From Strongylocentrotus droebachiensis (taxonomy: Eukaryota > Echinodermata > Echinoidea > Camarodonta > Strongylocentrotidae), in NCBI GenBank assembly GCA_035222895.1, contig JAVYIG010000701.1, positions 379,501 to 443,500 of the forward strand: DNA of 64,000 nucleotides, written 5' to 3'. The stretch's first letter is position 1; every line of letters starts with the position of its first letter. The notes beneath the pieces were generated by a model. The model was given only the letters and a program-made list of their open reading frames with translations, made no database searches and was not told where the DNA came from. Shown piece by piece: positions 21,905 to 33,700 of the stretch. The translations under genes and the position numbers were made by a program.

Positions 21905-22580
21905 AAGAGTAGGTACAACGAATAGTCTTCTTTCTCTAATAATTTAATGAAATGTCAAAAGGGGGAAACTGAATTCAGACAAGGTTTAAGAGTAATAATT
22001 TAATGAAACGTCAAAGCTTCCGCGCTTTGCGCCGGGTGGGGGGGATACTGAATTCAGACAAGGATTAAGAGTAATAATTCAATGACAAGTCAAAGCTTCC
22101 GCGCTTCGCACGGGATCTGGGAACTGAATTCAGACAAGGATTACGAAACGAAAACAGTACAACAAATTGTCTTCTGTCTCTAAGAATTAAATGAAACGTC
22201 AAAACTTTCGCGCTTTTCGCGAGAGGGGGGAAACTGAATTCAAACAAGGATTAAGAGTAATAATTTATTGAATCGTCAAAGCTTCCGCACTTCGCGCGGG
22301 AGGGGGAACTGAATTCAGACAAGGATTATGAAACGAAAACAGTACAACGAATCGTCTTCTTTCTCTAATGATTTAATGAAACGTCAAAGGGAATTCAGAC
22401 AAGGATGAAGTGTCGAAAACAGTACAACAAATCGTCTTCTTTTTCTAATAATTTAATGAAACATCAAAGCTTCCGCGCTTTGCGCGGGAGGGGGGAAACT
22501 GGGTTAAGACAAGGATTAACAGTCGAAAAACAGTTAAACGAATCATCTTCTTTCTCTAATGATTTAATGAAACGTCAAAT
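21905..22580. repeat. Tandem repeat field (AATAATTTAATGAAACGTCA / AACTGAATTCAGACAAGGA)
   Basis: Seven to eight irregular units carry AATTTAATGAAACGTCAAAG, CTTCCGCGCTTTGCGCGGGA, GAACTGAATTCAGACAAGGA and, in alternate units, GAAAACAGTACAACGAATCG with TCTTCTTTCTCT. The field is a higher-order array with optional sub-blocks. The TTCCGCGCTT-GCGCGGGA part is a small palindrome. Confidence 0.85.
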
Positions 22581-22893
22581 AAAACGGGTAGGAGAAAGCA
22601 ATTTTACGTCATATTACTCCAGGAGGTGCCTGAAAATGCGCCTAATGTGGTTCTAAAATTGCAAATGCTTCCTTCTCCCATACCCGCCCACGCTTGGTCG
22701 CTCCGCCAATTCTCCAGAGACAGCGATATATATGGACCCCCGCCCCTGTCCCCATGATCGTTGATGTTTATAATGTAAACATTTCACGGGGAATTTTACT
22801 TGAATTGCAACCTCTCGTCATTCCCCGTATAGGGATAACTGAACACACTGTACTACCGGGAGAATGCTTGATGCGACAATTCAACTTCATCAC

Positions 22894-23062
22894 TTTCATA
22901 TCATCATCATTATTACCACCATCAATACCTTTGTCATCACTTTCATCGTCATCATCATCACCATCATCTATAATATCAAACATCATCATTATCATCATCA
23001 CCATCATCATCGTCACCATCGTCTCTAATCTTAACCATCATCATTATCATTATCATCATTAA

Positions 23063-23093
<31 letters not shown>

Positions 23094-23150
23094 TCTAATT
23101 ATTGTTATCTTTATTATCATCATCATCATCAAAATCATCATGGTCTCATG
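22894..23150. repeat. (ATC)n microsatellite near the 3' end of GH3 gene 1
   Basis: Imperfect TCATCATCATC repeats. The reverse-complement polyadenylation signal TTTATT at 23111-23116 lies inside it, about 40 bp downstream of the stop codon of the minus-strand gene ending at 23156. Confidence 0.85.
23111..23116 (-). promoter_or_regulatory. Candidate polyadenylation signal of GH3 gene 1
   Basis: AATAAA on the minus strand, about 40 nt after the stop codon. This is the only hexamer close to the stop. Confidence 0.45.
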
Positions 23151-23155
23151 GCATT

Positions 23156-23404
23156 TTAGTTTAGATTAGCATTCAATTCGGAATGATGTATAGAGTTGTC
23201 AAGCATGAGTTTTAGAGTCGCGACTGTACGGAGTTTCCTCGGCACCTTGTACTGGTTTGCAGAAGTCGCGCTGTTATCAAGGATCAAATCATGCAGACGA
23301 TCAAATGTGCCGGGTTTCACGATGTGCACAACAGGAGGGGCTATGCTTCCTTTCTCCCGGAACGAGTTGTATGTGAAGGACTGGTGACATAGTTCTTCGT
23401 CAAC
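23156..23404 (-). CDS. GH3 gene 1 exon 7 (C-terminus)
   Basis: 249 nt to TAA. Encodes VDEELCHQSFTYNSFREKGS, PPVVHIVKPGTFDRLHDL and YKVPRKLRT. DNA identity with exon 7 of gene 2 is strikingly high (about 4 differences over ~155 bases at 23221-23376), while the last ~15 codons differ. Confidence 0.93.
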   Translation of the reverse strand, partial: VDEELCHQSFTYNSFREKGSIAPPVVHIVKPGTFDRLHDLILDNSATSANQYKVPRKLRTVATLKLMLDNSIHHSELNANLN

Positions 23405-26400
23405 CTGTCCAAGAACAAATATGATCGTATAGTTCGTTATAAGCGCATATACGGACATTAAATTCTGTTAAAATTAGATCCAAAGCAGATTATTTGTAAA
23501 ATGAACTCCTATAAAATGTCTCTTGACTCACCAGCGGCCGTATAAAGCCGATCCTTCGGTAGGGGTGTGGCATGTACTCGGTCATGCGACCCACCCCAAT
23601 AAACACATTCCCAGTAGACCGACAGTCCCTAATACAGCCGGCTCAAGAGACCTATATAATGCCGGTTTCATTAATCCTCAACAAAAGTTGTTGGTCCTCG
23701 ATTATAAAATGTCGGTCTCGTGGGCTGCATCGGTATCCAGACCCCTTCGGCTGTTTCATGGGACGTTTTTCTCGGCCATCGGTCTACTGGAGACAATCCA
23801 TAATTTAGTGGGTCATGTGGTAATACAAGATACCGATCGCTTACATACATAATGAGGGTAATATACCATTTGGTAAAATCCCAATGCCAAACAAAATAGG
23901 ACAGATATGCTTAACTTATTTCTTAGATTATAGATCACATACCAAAAATGGCATCCAAACACAATATACAGAGGGAATGGAGAGTCTTGTATTGCACTGT
24001 TACCTTGTCAAGGGAGATGTTGATCATGGAATCTTTCTCAGGTGGTGGACTCAGCTCCAGAAAGACGACATAGTACGGCCGATGGTCCGCATCAGTCTTC
24101 ACTGTTCGAATAGCATAATTATTAACAAGGAAAAATGAAATAAGCAGAATATAAAGTGAGGCAATTTCGAGTCAATACTTAAATCAGGTGATATTATGTC
24201 TAAAGAGCCGATAGTCACTTCATATTCAAAGGCGCAACGAATGATCGTAATGACCCCCTATGTTGCGTGCTTTCAAGAACACTTTTTCACAAAAGATAAC
24301 ATCAATTTGCGTATAAAAACAGGTGCACAAATATGCTCTAAACGTAAGCCTCTTTAAGCTTTAAAGGCCCACTACTTGTAGCTACTTGCGCCCTCTATAT
24401 AACAAACAATGCCTAATCGGTGACCATTGGTCCCCCATGATCCTCTTTTTCTTATGTTAACTGAGAGCTGAGCTGATGAGATAACCACCTGTCCAGTGAC
24501 CTTGCAGAGCCGTCTAATCCCTCCTATAAACTATGGCAGATAAGCTTTAATACCGACTGCACATTTTCTCAAAAATTATCAAAGTTGCAATCACACGTTT
24601 GTGAACATTGCGAAAATATGATCCCTTTTTCGCGAAATGTCTTGCTCTTTTATAAAAACACGCCCCATTCTTCAAACCCCCGAACATCCCCTAAAATGAG
24701 CCCTTTTTTTGTTTGATATTTCAAACTATCATGAGTACGCAAACTCAAGAGAGATCGGACATGTGTGCCTCCATCAAGAGAACCCTGGATGAGCACCGGG
24801 ATGAGCCACTTTAAGAACTGTGTAAGATGTTGAAATATTATATCAACTTTCACCTCAGGATATGTGGAAGGGGGGGGGGGGGGGGCTTGTAAGACATTTT
24901 TCAAGCACCCAAAAAGTGCCCCTTTACATAGGAAAAGTGCCCCTTTACATAGGAAAAGTGCCCCTTTAACTTTGACAAGTGCCCCTATTAATTTGTAAAA
25001 GTGCCCCTTTTATTTGGGCACGTGCCCCTTTTTCTTCAACAAGTTCCCATTTTCCTTTGCAATAAGTGTCCATTTTCCATTCTCATGAGTGCCCTTTTTA
25101 ATCTCTAGTAAGTGCCCCTAGTTAGGTACGAGAAGTGCCTTTTTTCACTTTTGATAACTGCCCCCTTCACCTCTGATAATGGTCGTATTTAAATCTGAGA
25201 GGTGCCTCTTTTGCTTTGACAAATGCCCCTTTTCCCTTGTAAGAAGTGCCCCTTCCCCTTTTAATAACTACCCCCATTTTGACTCGGATAAGCGCAACTT
25301 ATATTTTCACATGTGCCATTTTTCCTTTCTAACAAGTGCCCCTTTAGGATTCTCTGGTAAATGACCCTTTACAGGTACGAGAAGTTACTCCTTTTCACTA
25401 CATATAAGTGCCCCCTTCACCTCCGATAAATGCACCTTTAAAATCTGATCGGTGCTCATTTTCTTTTATCTAATGCACATTTTCCTTAATTACAAGTGCC
25501 CCTTTTTTATTCACATAAGTACCTCTTTTCATATCTGGTCATTGCGCCTTTTCAGGTTCGATAAGTGCCTCTTTTCACCTCTGATAATTTCCCTTTTAAC
25601 AATATATAATAATATCTTATAGATGCCCCTATCAAAATCTGATAGGGCCCCTTTTCCGTCGATAAATGTCCATTTCCTATTCTCGTGACTGACTTTTTTC
25701 ATTCCTGGTGAGTGCCTCGTTTTCCTCTCATCATTAAACGCGCCCTATCTAATTTCAAGCGACTAAGAGTAATATCCCCCACAGCTCGCTCGCTACACTC
25801 GCACGCATCTATAGACGATACACTTATGTTACTTATCAAAGGTCTTTTCAGTCTTTCGTTATGAGAATGAGCTTATAACACCATTAGGATTGGGTTTTTT
25901 CCTCTTTATAAAATATAATTGTTCGCACTGTGACCTCACACATCTTAAAAATTTCCTCGCTCGCTTCGCTCACTCGTAAACAATTTTTTAGACAATCAAA
26001 CTGCATTGGATGATGCTTAAGCAATATCTTGTATGGTGTATAAAATGAAACAAATATTGAAATCATCCCTGGTAAAAAAAAAAAAATCTTGGTGCCCACC
26101 CCCCCCCCCCACTTTGGAAGTCGCTCGGCCGCCCCTGTTTCTGTGCCACTCCCCCCCCCCCCCCCCCCCCACCGAGCGTTATGGAAAGAATCTCTATTTA
26201 AAAAATAAATGTAAGATAAAATTAAAGAAGGAGAACCCAAATTCGTTAACTCAGTCGCACAAGTTCAGTCTCATCGAGGAAAGGCTATGGGGAAATCGCA
26301 AATCTGAAGCAGAGCTTCATGACCACCCCCCCCCCCCAGGCGGATTCAGGATTCCCTGGCTGGGAAAAGCAAGACGACTTTAAAAGATAATTAGCTCATG

Positions 26401-27760
26401 ATTTTTTTCTTCATCCCATCCTCCCCTATTCGATAGGAGGGCGCAGTGACGCCGTGCCCTCCCCCTGGATCCACCACTGCGCTTCACCTCCCCCCCCCCC
26501 CCCCACCACCACCCACACCCTACTAGGAAAATTGTCATGAAAAACCATGACCGGAGAAAGTCTTCTTACCGAGTTGATCGAGGAGAGTACTCTCAGCTAC
26601 AGCATATTCCTCTAGAGACACATGGGGCCAGTGGGTCAGTGCCGCATCCATGGCGTTCTTCACCGTGTGTTGGTCAAGCTTCTCCGCATGTACATTGAGG
26701 ATTTGACCAGACCTGTGCCATACGAGGAGGTGGTTAGTCGATAATATTATTATACTTGAGAGAGGTTTGTGGTAATACCACGTATACTTTCGACAAGATA
26801 AGATCTCGACGTTTCGATGGGATGTACCTATCGTCTTCAGGATGAAGGACAGTCAACGTGTTCTTGATTTTTTTAATTGGTTTGATTGGTTGCTTTAATT
26901 CATATTCCAATACAAAACATAATACATTTTACAAAACATTAACATTTCTTTAAGTAATATGGAAATAATAATCCTGAATCATTGTCATTAATACAGTATC
27001 ACGAAATAATGATAATAATGGTAATGGTAGGTTCTTGTATAGCGCTCATTTCTGTCAGACTTGACAGAACTTTAATTAATTGATTGATTGATTGATTTTA
27101 TTCGCAAGCCTCCAACATACAACAATATAAAAGAATAAAAGATCAAAATTAAGTCAGCTTGAACAGGATAACCCACGAAAGCTCGAGCTTATTTCCAGTG
27201 GGGTCCCCGACATGCATACATGTACAAAATTAATAAGTTAAAATTATTATTAATATTATTAACAGACAGATAAGACAAAACTTATTAAAGAAAATAATGA
27301 TGATAATAATAATAATAACAACATTAAAATAATAATGATAGATATGATATTAAGTACAAGAAGAATAGAAGATAAAGAAAATAAAGAAGAAGAAGAAGAA
27401 GAAAAAGAAAAAGAAGAAGGAGAAGAAGAAAAAAGAAAAAGAAGAAGGAGAAAAAGAAAAAGAGGAGGAGGAAGAAGAGAAAAACAGTGATAAATATGTT
27501 GAATTTCTAAAACAGACAAAAACATAAGTATATATACAAATTTAAAAAGTATGAACCTAGCAGAGAAAAGAAAAGTGTTCTGTATTCAGGCTATTTCAAT
27601 AAACATGTCATTCGCTTCTCTCCTCTGACTCCTCTGACTCTCAAGTGATAGATATTCGTTTAATTTCCTTTTAAAATGACCACAAGTTTTCTATTTCCTA
27701 TATCATTAGGAAAGTGAATGTGTCAGATTGTGATAAAGAAAGGATGAGGGAGATGGGGGA

Positions 27761-27792
<32 letters not shown>

Positions 27793-30700
27793 CTAGAGAG
27801 AGACTGAGCTAGGGGAAGAGAGAGAGGGACAGAGAGAGAGAGAGAGAGATAGAGAGAGAGGGGGGGCTAGAGAGAGACTGAGCTAGGGGAAGAGAGAGAG
27901 GGGCAGAGAGAGAGAGAGAGAGATAGAGAGAGAGGGGGGGCTAGAGAGAGACTGAGCTAGGGGAAGAGAGAGAGGGACAGAGAGAGAGAGAGAGAGAGAT
28001 AGAGAGAGAGGGGGGGCTAGAGAGAGACTGAGCTAGGGGAAGAGAGAGGGACAGAGAGAGAGAGAGAGAGAGAGATGCGTGGGTCCTGTTCCTTCAGTTG
28101 GAATTTCATGCGTGTGGATGAATTAAAAGTTTTTTTTTCTTCTTCAATCTTTTGAAGCAGTTTAGACCAGGGGTAATCATGCCATTGGAGGTATCGTGGT
28201 CGAGTGGATATGCCGTTGAACTAAGGATCGCAAGGTCCGCGGTTCGAGTCCCGGCGCGACACTGATAAAACATTAATCAACATTTGACACACTCGACTAA
28301 GGTGATAGTGCGGTGTGGTATGTAATCCCGTAGGATTTTTGTGCCAAAGTTGATTGTTTTGCTGTTTTGGCTTCAAAAGGGTCCCAATTGGCCAAAAATG
28401 ATGGGGTTCAAATTTTCAGACCTCTCCTTCATTTCCTGGGGGGTCCCTATTGGGCGCCAAAATGGCTTATATAACGCGCAATAGGGAAATTTGGTGTCTT
28501 CGGGAAAATTTGAACCCATTCAATTTCTGATAACTTGGACCCCAATGAATAAAAAAATGCAACAAAAAAAAATCAACTTTGGCACAAAAATCCTACGGGA
28601 GCTGTTTCAGTGACATACCGTACCACACTATGAGGTAAATGGGTACCTGGCAGGAATTAATACCTTGAAATGCTACAGCGCCGTAATGGCAGCCGTGCTA
28701 TTAAAAGCCAGGGTAATAATCTCCCTCTGTGCCTCAGAATAGTTTACTAGATTGAAATAATGAAATGCTGTAGTAATATATTTATTATTATTATTGGCAA
28801 GAGCAAATGATGGAATAATATTTATATTCAAGCGAGCATGGCTATTGAAAAGGAACATTAAAATAACTGGTCACAAAAGTGACTTGTTTGCCAAGCGCAA
28901 AACAAGGGATGGTATATAGAATTCCAACTATACCGTGTGTCTCAAAAAAAACGTAACACTTTTGAAATGGTTGCCAAATTGAGCATATATAATTTTATGA
29001 AAAAATGTCTATATGTATGGAAAGCTAAAGGACCAACCTTTCATATGATATGAAAAAATTAAAAAAAAATCATGCTTCGATGGACAGTGTTCACTTAAGT
29101 TAGAGGTATGAAAATGGGCCTGCGCAGGATTTTTCCTTCCAATTTTGGACAGGTAAATTACTTGTAACTTACAAAATAAGGTCGATATGAGATATTCATG
29201 ATCGATGGATCAAAAGGATATTTTGAATCAAAAGGATATTTTGAATACCTCGAATTCTGGTATTTTCAATGCATAATGAATGATGTACTTAGCTATTACA
29301 TGTTTGGGTCATTCATAAAACCTGAATAAAATGTGATTGATGATCCACCAAACTTACGGAAGAAAACTGATAAAGAAAAGGCAAGGGGTAGGTGATGGGA
29401 TGGGAAAAGGTTGTGGGGGGGAGGAGAGTGGGTTGCATAATGTCAATTATGATTTTGAATACGGTATTTCAATTTAACATTTTCCCATTCTTCCTTCATC
29501 CTGTTCACATCTACCAGATCAATGATACAATAAGATGGGAGTGGAAGTTGGTGTGTGTGTGTGTGTGTGTGTGTGGCAGGGGTGGTGTTTGGGGATTGAT
29601 AAATGACAGAGAGAAAGGACTGGTATTCAAAACATCCTTTTAACTCTTAATCCATCGATCATGAATATCTCATATCAAACTTATTTTGTATGCTAAAAGT
29701 AACTTACCTGTCCAAAATTGGAAGGAAAAATCCTGCGCAGGCCCATTTTCATACCTCTAACTTAAGTGAACACTGTTCATCGAAGCATGATTTTTTTTTC
29801 AATTTTTTCATATCATATGAAAGGTTGGTCCTTTAGCTTTCCATACATATCAACATTTTTTCATAAAATTATATATGCTCAATTTGGCAACCATTTCAAA
29901 AGTGTTACGTTTTTTTTGAGACACACGGTAGAGGTAGTTGAACTCATTCAAAATGGAATAGTTAAGGCGACAGTATGCAGTACCTGTACATGAATTCCAC
30001 CACAGGCGTGTTGAAGTGGTACCGCCTGACTCTAATAACGTCACCGTATCTAAATCTATAGAAACCAAACAACTGAGTGATGACGATCTCGTAGACCCCT
30101 CCAACTTGGAGCTCGTCGATGAAGAGTGTCTCCGGTTGATCTTCAGTTCTGGAAGAGAATATTGACATAGGAGTATAAATGAGTTTTCTAAAGATACTTC
30201 AGTCACACTGCCAAAACGATGCCAAAACGATTCCAAACCGACCAACTCTTATTCATTCGGTGTAATATAATATTTGTTCGGTGTGTTCTCGTTCTGGTGC
30301 ATATTTCGCTGGTGTAACTGAAATATCATCTAGAAACGCTAAATTAGGTCTGGGGACCAGCCTTCATCATCATCACCCGAAAGTTGCATCTTTGTTTCGA
30401 ACTTGGGTCAGTCAGACCTTTAAAAAATAGGCTTGCAAATACAATTTTTCAGGAGAAGGATTGCTACGAATAAAACGTGCAAATGTCAAAATTCATATGG
30501 ATCTTTTAAGGTTCTGTTGCTAACATAGATTGAAGGGTGTTTTGCTGCCAATATCTCACAATAACATTACCAATAGCACTGCCAATAGGATATTTCCATG
30601 TCATCATTAAACTATTCCAGATAGTCCTGATGAAAAGCGGGACATCTATTCGGTGAGGCTAAGCATAACTAAGGGCGTGTTTATGCTTAACTTTTTCTGG

Positions 30701-33700
30701 CCAGAATCAGGCATCTGTTACGCGTTTAGTTTAAAACACGGTTGCGTCCTTTCTCACTTTTGTAGAATCACCGAAAAACGGCGATCACGATCGCCGATCG
30801 TAAACTCACAAAAAGATGCGTTTACAATTTGTAAATGCGTTTAAATGGGGTCAACGCACCCACCTCTAGTGGGTCTACGTAGCATGCACAGTGAAGGTTT
30901 GCGAATCCAGCTGAAAGACCAATTAAAGCCACCCAAGGAGAATTGCCTGGAGGAGCCAGAGAAGTGAGCATAAACAGTACACCGTGGAACTGCGATTACG
31001 ATGAACGTTTACGATGAGCGTTACAAATGGCTCATTCTGCCTTTAAAATTTAAGCTTAAACGCACCATTACTCATCATCAGTCACCATAATTACGTAACA
31101 TATTTCAAAATCTTTATTGACATATGCATAGATTGGAAAAAAAGCAAAGGTCACATTGCGTTGGTATTTCAGGAGCGGAAAACAATCAACATGTTTTAGT
31201 TACGTTATAATCGTTGCTCATGAGGCGTCATTTTGATTACGTAATAACCTGCGCTCATCAAACCTGTTTTTAGCAATTTCAGCACATACGACAGTGATTT
31301 AAAACAAGGCTTGCACATCTTTCATTTCGCATTCACCTTAAGTATGGTACATGGATAATCAAAGACCACACCAATCGCTAAGAAAGTCCTACATCAGAAG
31401 AAGAGCCGCCTCATGTGCAAAGGGCGTTAATGTTTTATAAAACATGCGGGCAAACGTCCCTTTATCATAGGTGCTGCACACAAGGCGTCGATGTACAGCG
31501 TCATGCGTTCTGATTGGATGGCTAGATAGACGTATAGTCGGATAGTTGTATAGTTGCACGAATACTTGCCTATTTAACCCGCCATCGGCTTCATCAATTC
31601 ATTTGCATTATTTCTGCGCTAATTATGCCTGTAAAGGCAACTATGCATACGTCAGTGATTCAAAACATTTGCTTGCACTTATTAGTTTTGCTTTCATTTT
31701 TTATACCATGTCACTCACATGGTATGTTAAAATCTGAATCATTCGTGACGCAGTCCTTCGTCAGCAAAATTACGCGTCGTGTGCAAGGGGAATTGGCGCA
31801 TATTTGGTTAGAACTTACATCTTGTCTTCGGGAATAAATTCAAAGGCACATAACCCTGGCATCAGGACGAACTCATCTTTTTCCGGTGACGTGGGCCAGA
31901 GATTGAAACCAAAGAGACCCTCAGATGCACCAAGTACCCCACCAAAAAGTGGCAAACCTGATGAGAAATTGGAAATTACAGTTTACGGTCAGTGGCATAA
32001 CTACGAGGGGCGGGTCCCCTAAGCCCCTTTCCCCTCTAACGAATGACGGGGAAAGGGAGAAAAATTGAGAAAGGATGGAGACGAAAAAAAGAAAAGATGA
32101 TAGAATTCCTCGCACCCTGCTTTTATAAGTTCTATGAGAGCAAACTACATTCTTGTCAATAAGGCAAAGGTCTTATTACTTAAAATCTTGTCCATAAACT
32201 CCATATGCATATATTATGTAATGACTAAGGAAACGGTGGACAAAAAGGTCTGACCTCTAAACTGCTAACCCATCGAGGGTAATATGCCTGAACGTGTTCA
32301 TCTTTCTTCTCTAATTTCAACGATTACAGTAACAAAATCAATTCTTTAACCCTATTTGATTAATGTTACTATAGATTAATCCGGGCCCCAACAGAGCTAA
32401 TTCATGTAGCGTTTAGCTAGTTTATTTGGTAGGTCCGAGTTGTAAAACGTTGTGTAATGATATAATTATATTTGTACTATGTGTGAGTATCCGTGTCTGT
32501 TCGTAATTTTTAGCCCCCCCCCCCCCCAGAAAAAACAAAACAAAACACGAACCTTTCACATATGATTTCAGTAGGGTATCTTTGAGTCCTAATGAATCCA
32601 GAGAGTGAACGTGTGTCATATGTGGCCAGACTCTCTTGATGATGCCTTCGAAACCCATCTCGAACTCTCTTTTCAGCTCTGCCGCTCTCTTCGGATCGCC
32701 ACCACCCATCTCCCTGACGAGGACTTGATGAATCTCTGGTGGAACATTGGTCGTCGTCACCGTTCCGAAATCGATGTCGCGAACGAAGTCGGGCCAGCGC
32801 TGCTCGACCATTCGCATGGCCGACATCAAGTTTGAGGTGAAGTTAGCGTTCACGCTCCGAAGGTACGGGTCGCGAAGCCCAAACAGGAGGTGGACGTATA
32901 CGGAATCGACAGGATCGCTAATGCTGAAACCATCGGCAGGTGTTGCATACATGACTAGAAACCGTCTAAAAGATTTGGCTATTACTGAGGCAGGAGCCAT
33001 CAGGATACCACCTTCGGAATACCTCAGCTTTGGTGCCGTATACAAGTTAATCTCTTGCTGGAGACGTCCATCTGCACCAAAAGCGTTCACACGCACATCG
33101 AAGTATAGACCAAATAGCCACCTGTTAAGATGCTTTTGATAGGCTCCACCGTAAGGAATCATCTTGGGTTTCCCGGTAGTTCCTGACGTCAGAGCGAACC
33201 GCTCAACAGAATCTCCTAGCAAAACACCCTGTTCACCTTTCGCCAACCGATCTACATATGGCCTATATCTTTCATAGTTCGTCAATGGGTGCATCTTTTT
33301 AAGATCCGACAAAGACGTTACAGAACCAAGTCTTAAATCCTTGATGTATTCAGTTGCAGCATTTGCCTTGAGGATAAGCTTTAGATACTCCTCTTGGAAT
33401 TTCCTTGGTTTCTTCCAGGATTCTCTGCACTTTCTCACCATCGGGTAGCGGGTGTAAAGAAGTAGTGACATGATGATGATGTGGAGATAGGATGAGATGA
33501 GTCCGTGCCCGTAGGATATCCGCATGGTAGTCATCCAGAGTGATAGAACGGCCACCGACATGCTCAGTACTCCAAACAAACCTACGAACAAGGAAAGAAA
33601 AGAAATCGGATAAACACGGTCGCAAAGACTTTCGAAAAACCAACTCTAGCGCAGTGTAGTATTTCCCGTGGAATTCACTTTCGGATTAAGTAATACGTCC

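Noticed and set aside
22694..23062. 122-codon frame across the (ATC)n repeat
   Set aside because: Largely microsatellite translation (Ser/Ile/His) next to the GH3 gene 1 3' end.
26337..26479. Miniature element with CAGGCGGATTCAGG and CCTGGATCCACCACTG ends
   Set aside because: No matching 8-bp flanks were found; kept only as debris.
27745..28076. CRISPR-like array of ~83-bp units
   Set aside because: Units are contiguous GA-rich minisatellite copies without spacers, in a eukaryotic intron.
28189..28262. Functional tRNA gene
   Set aside because: A and B boxes are present but the sequence continues into a SINE body shared with 34193-34527, and the fold of the arms is imperfect.
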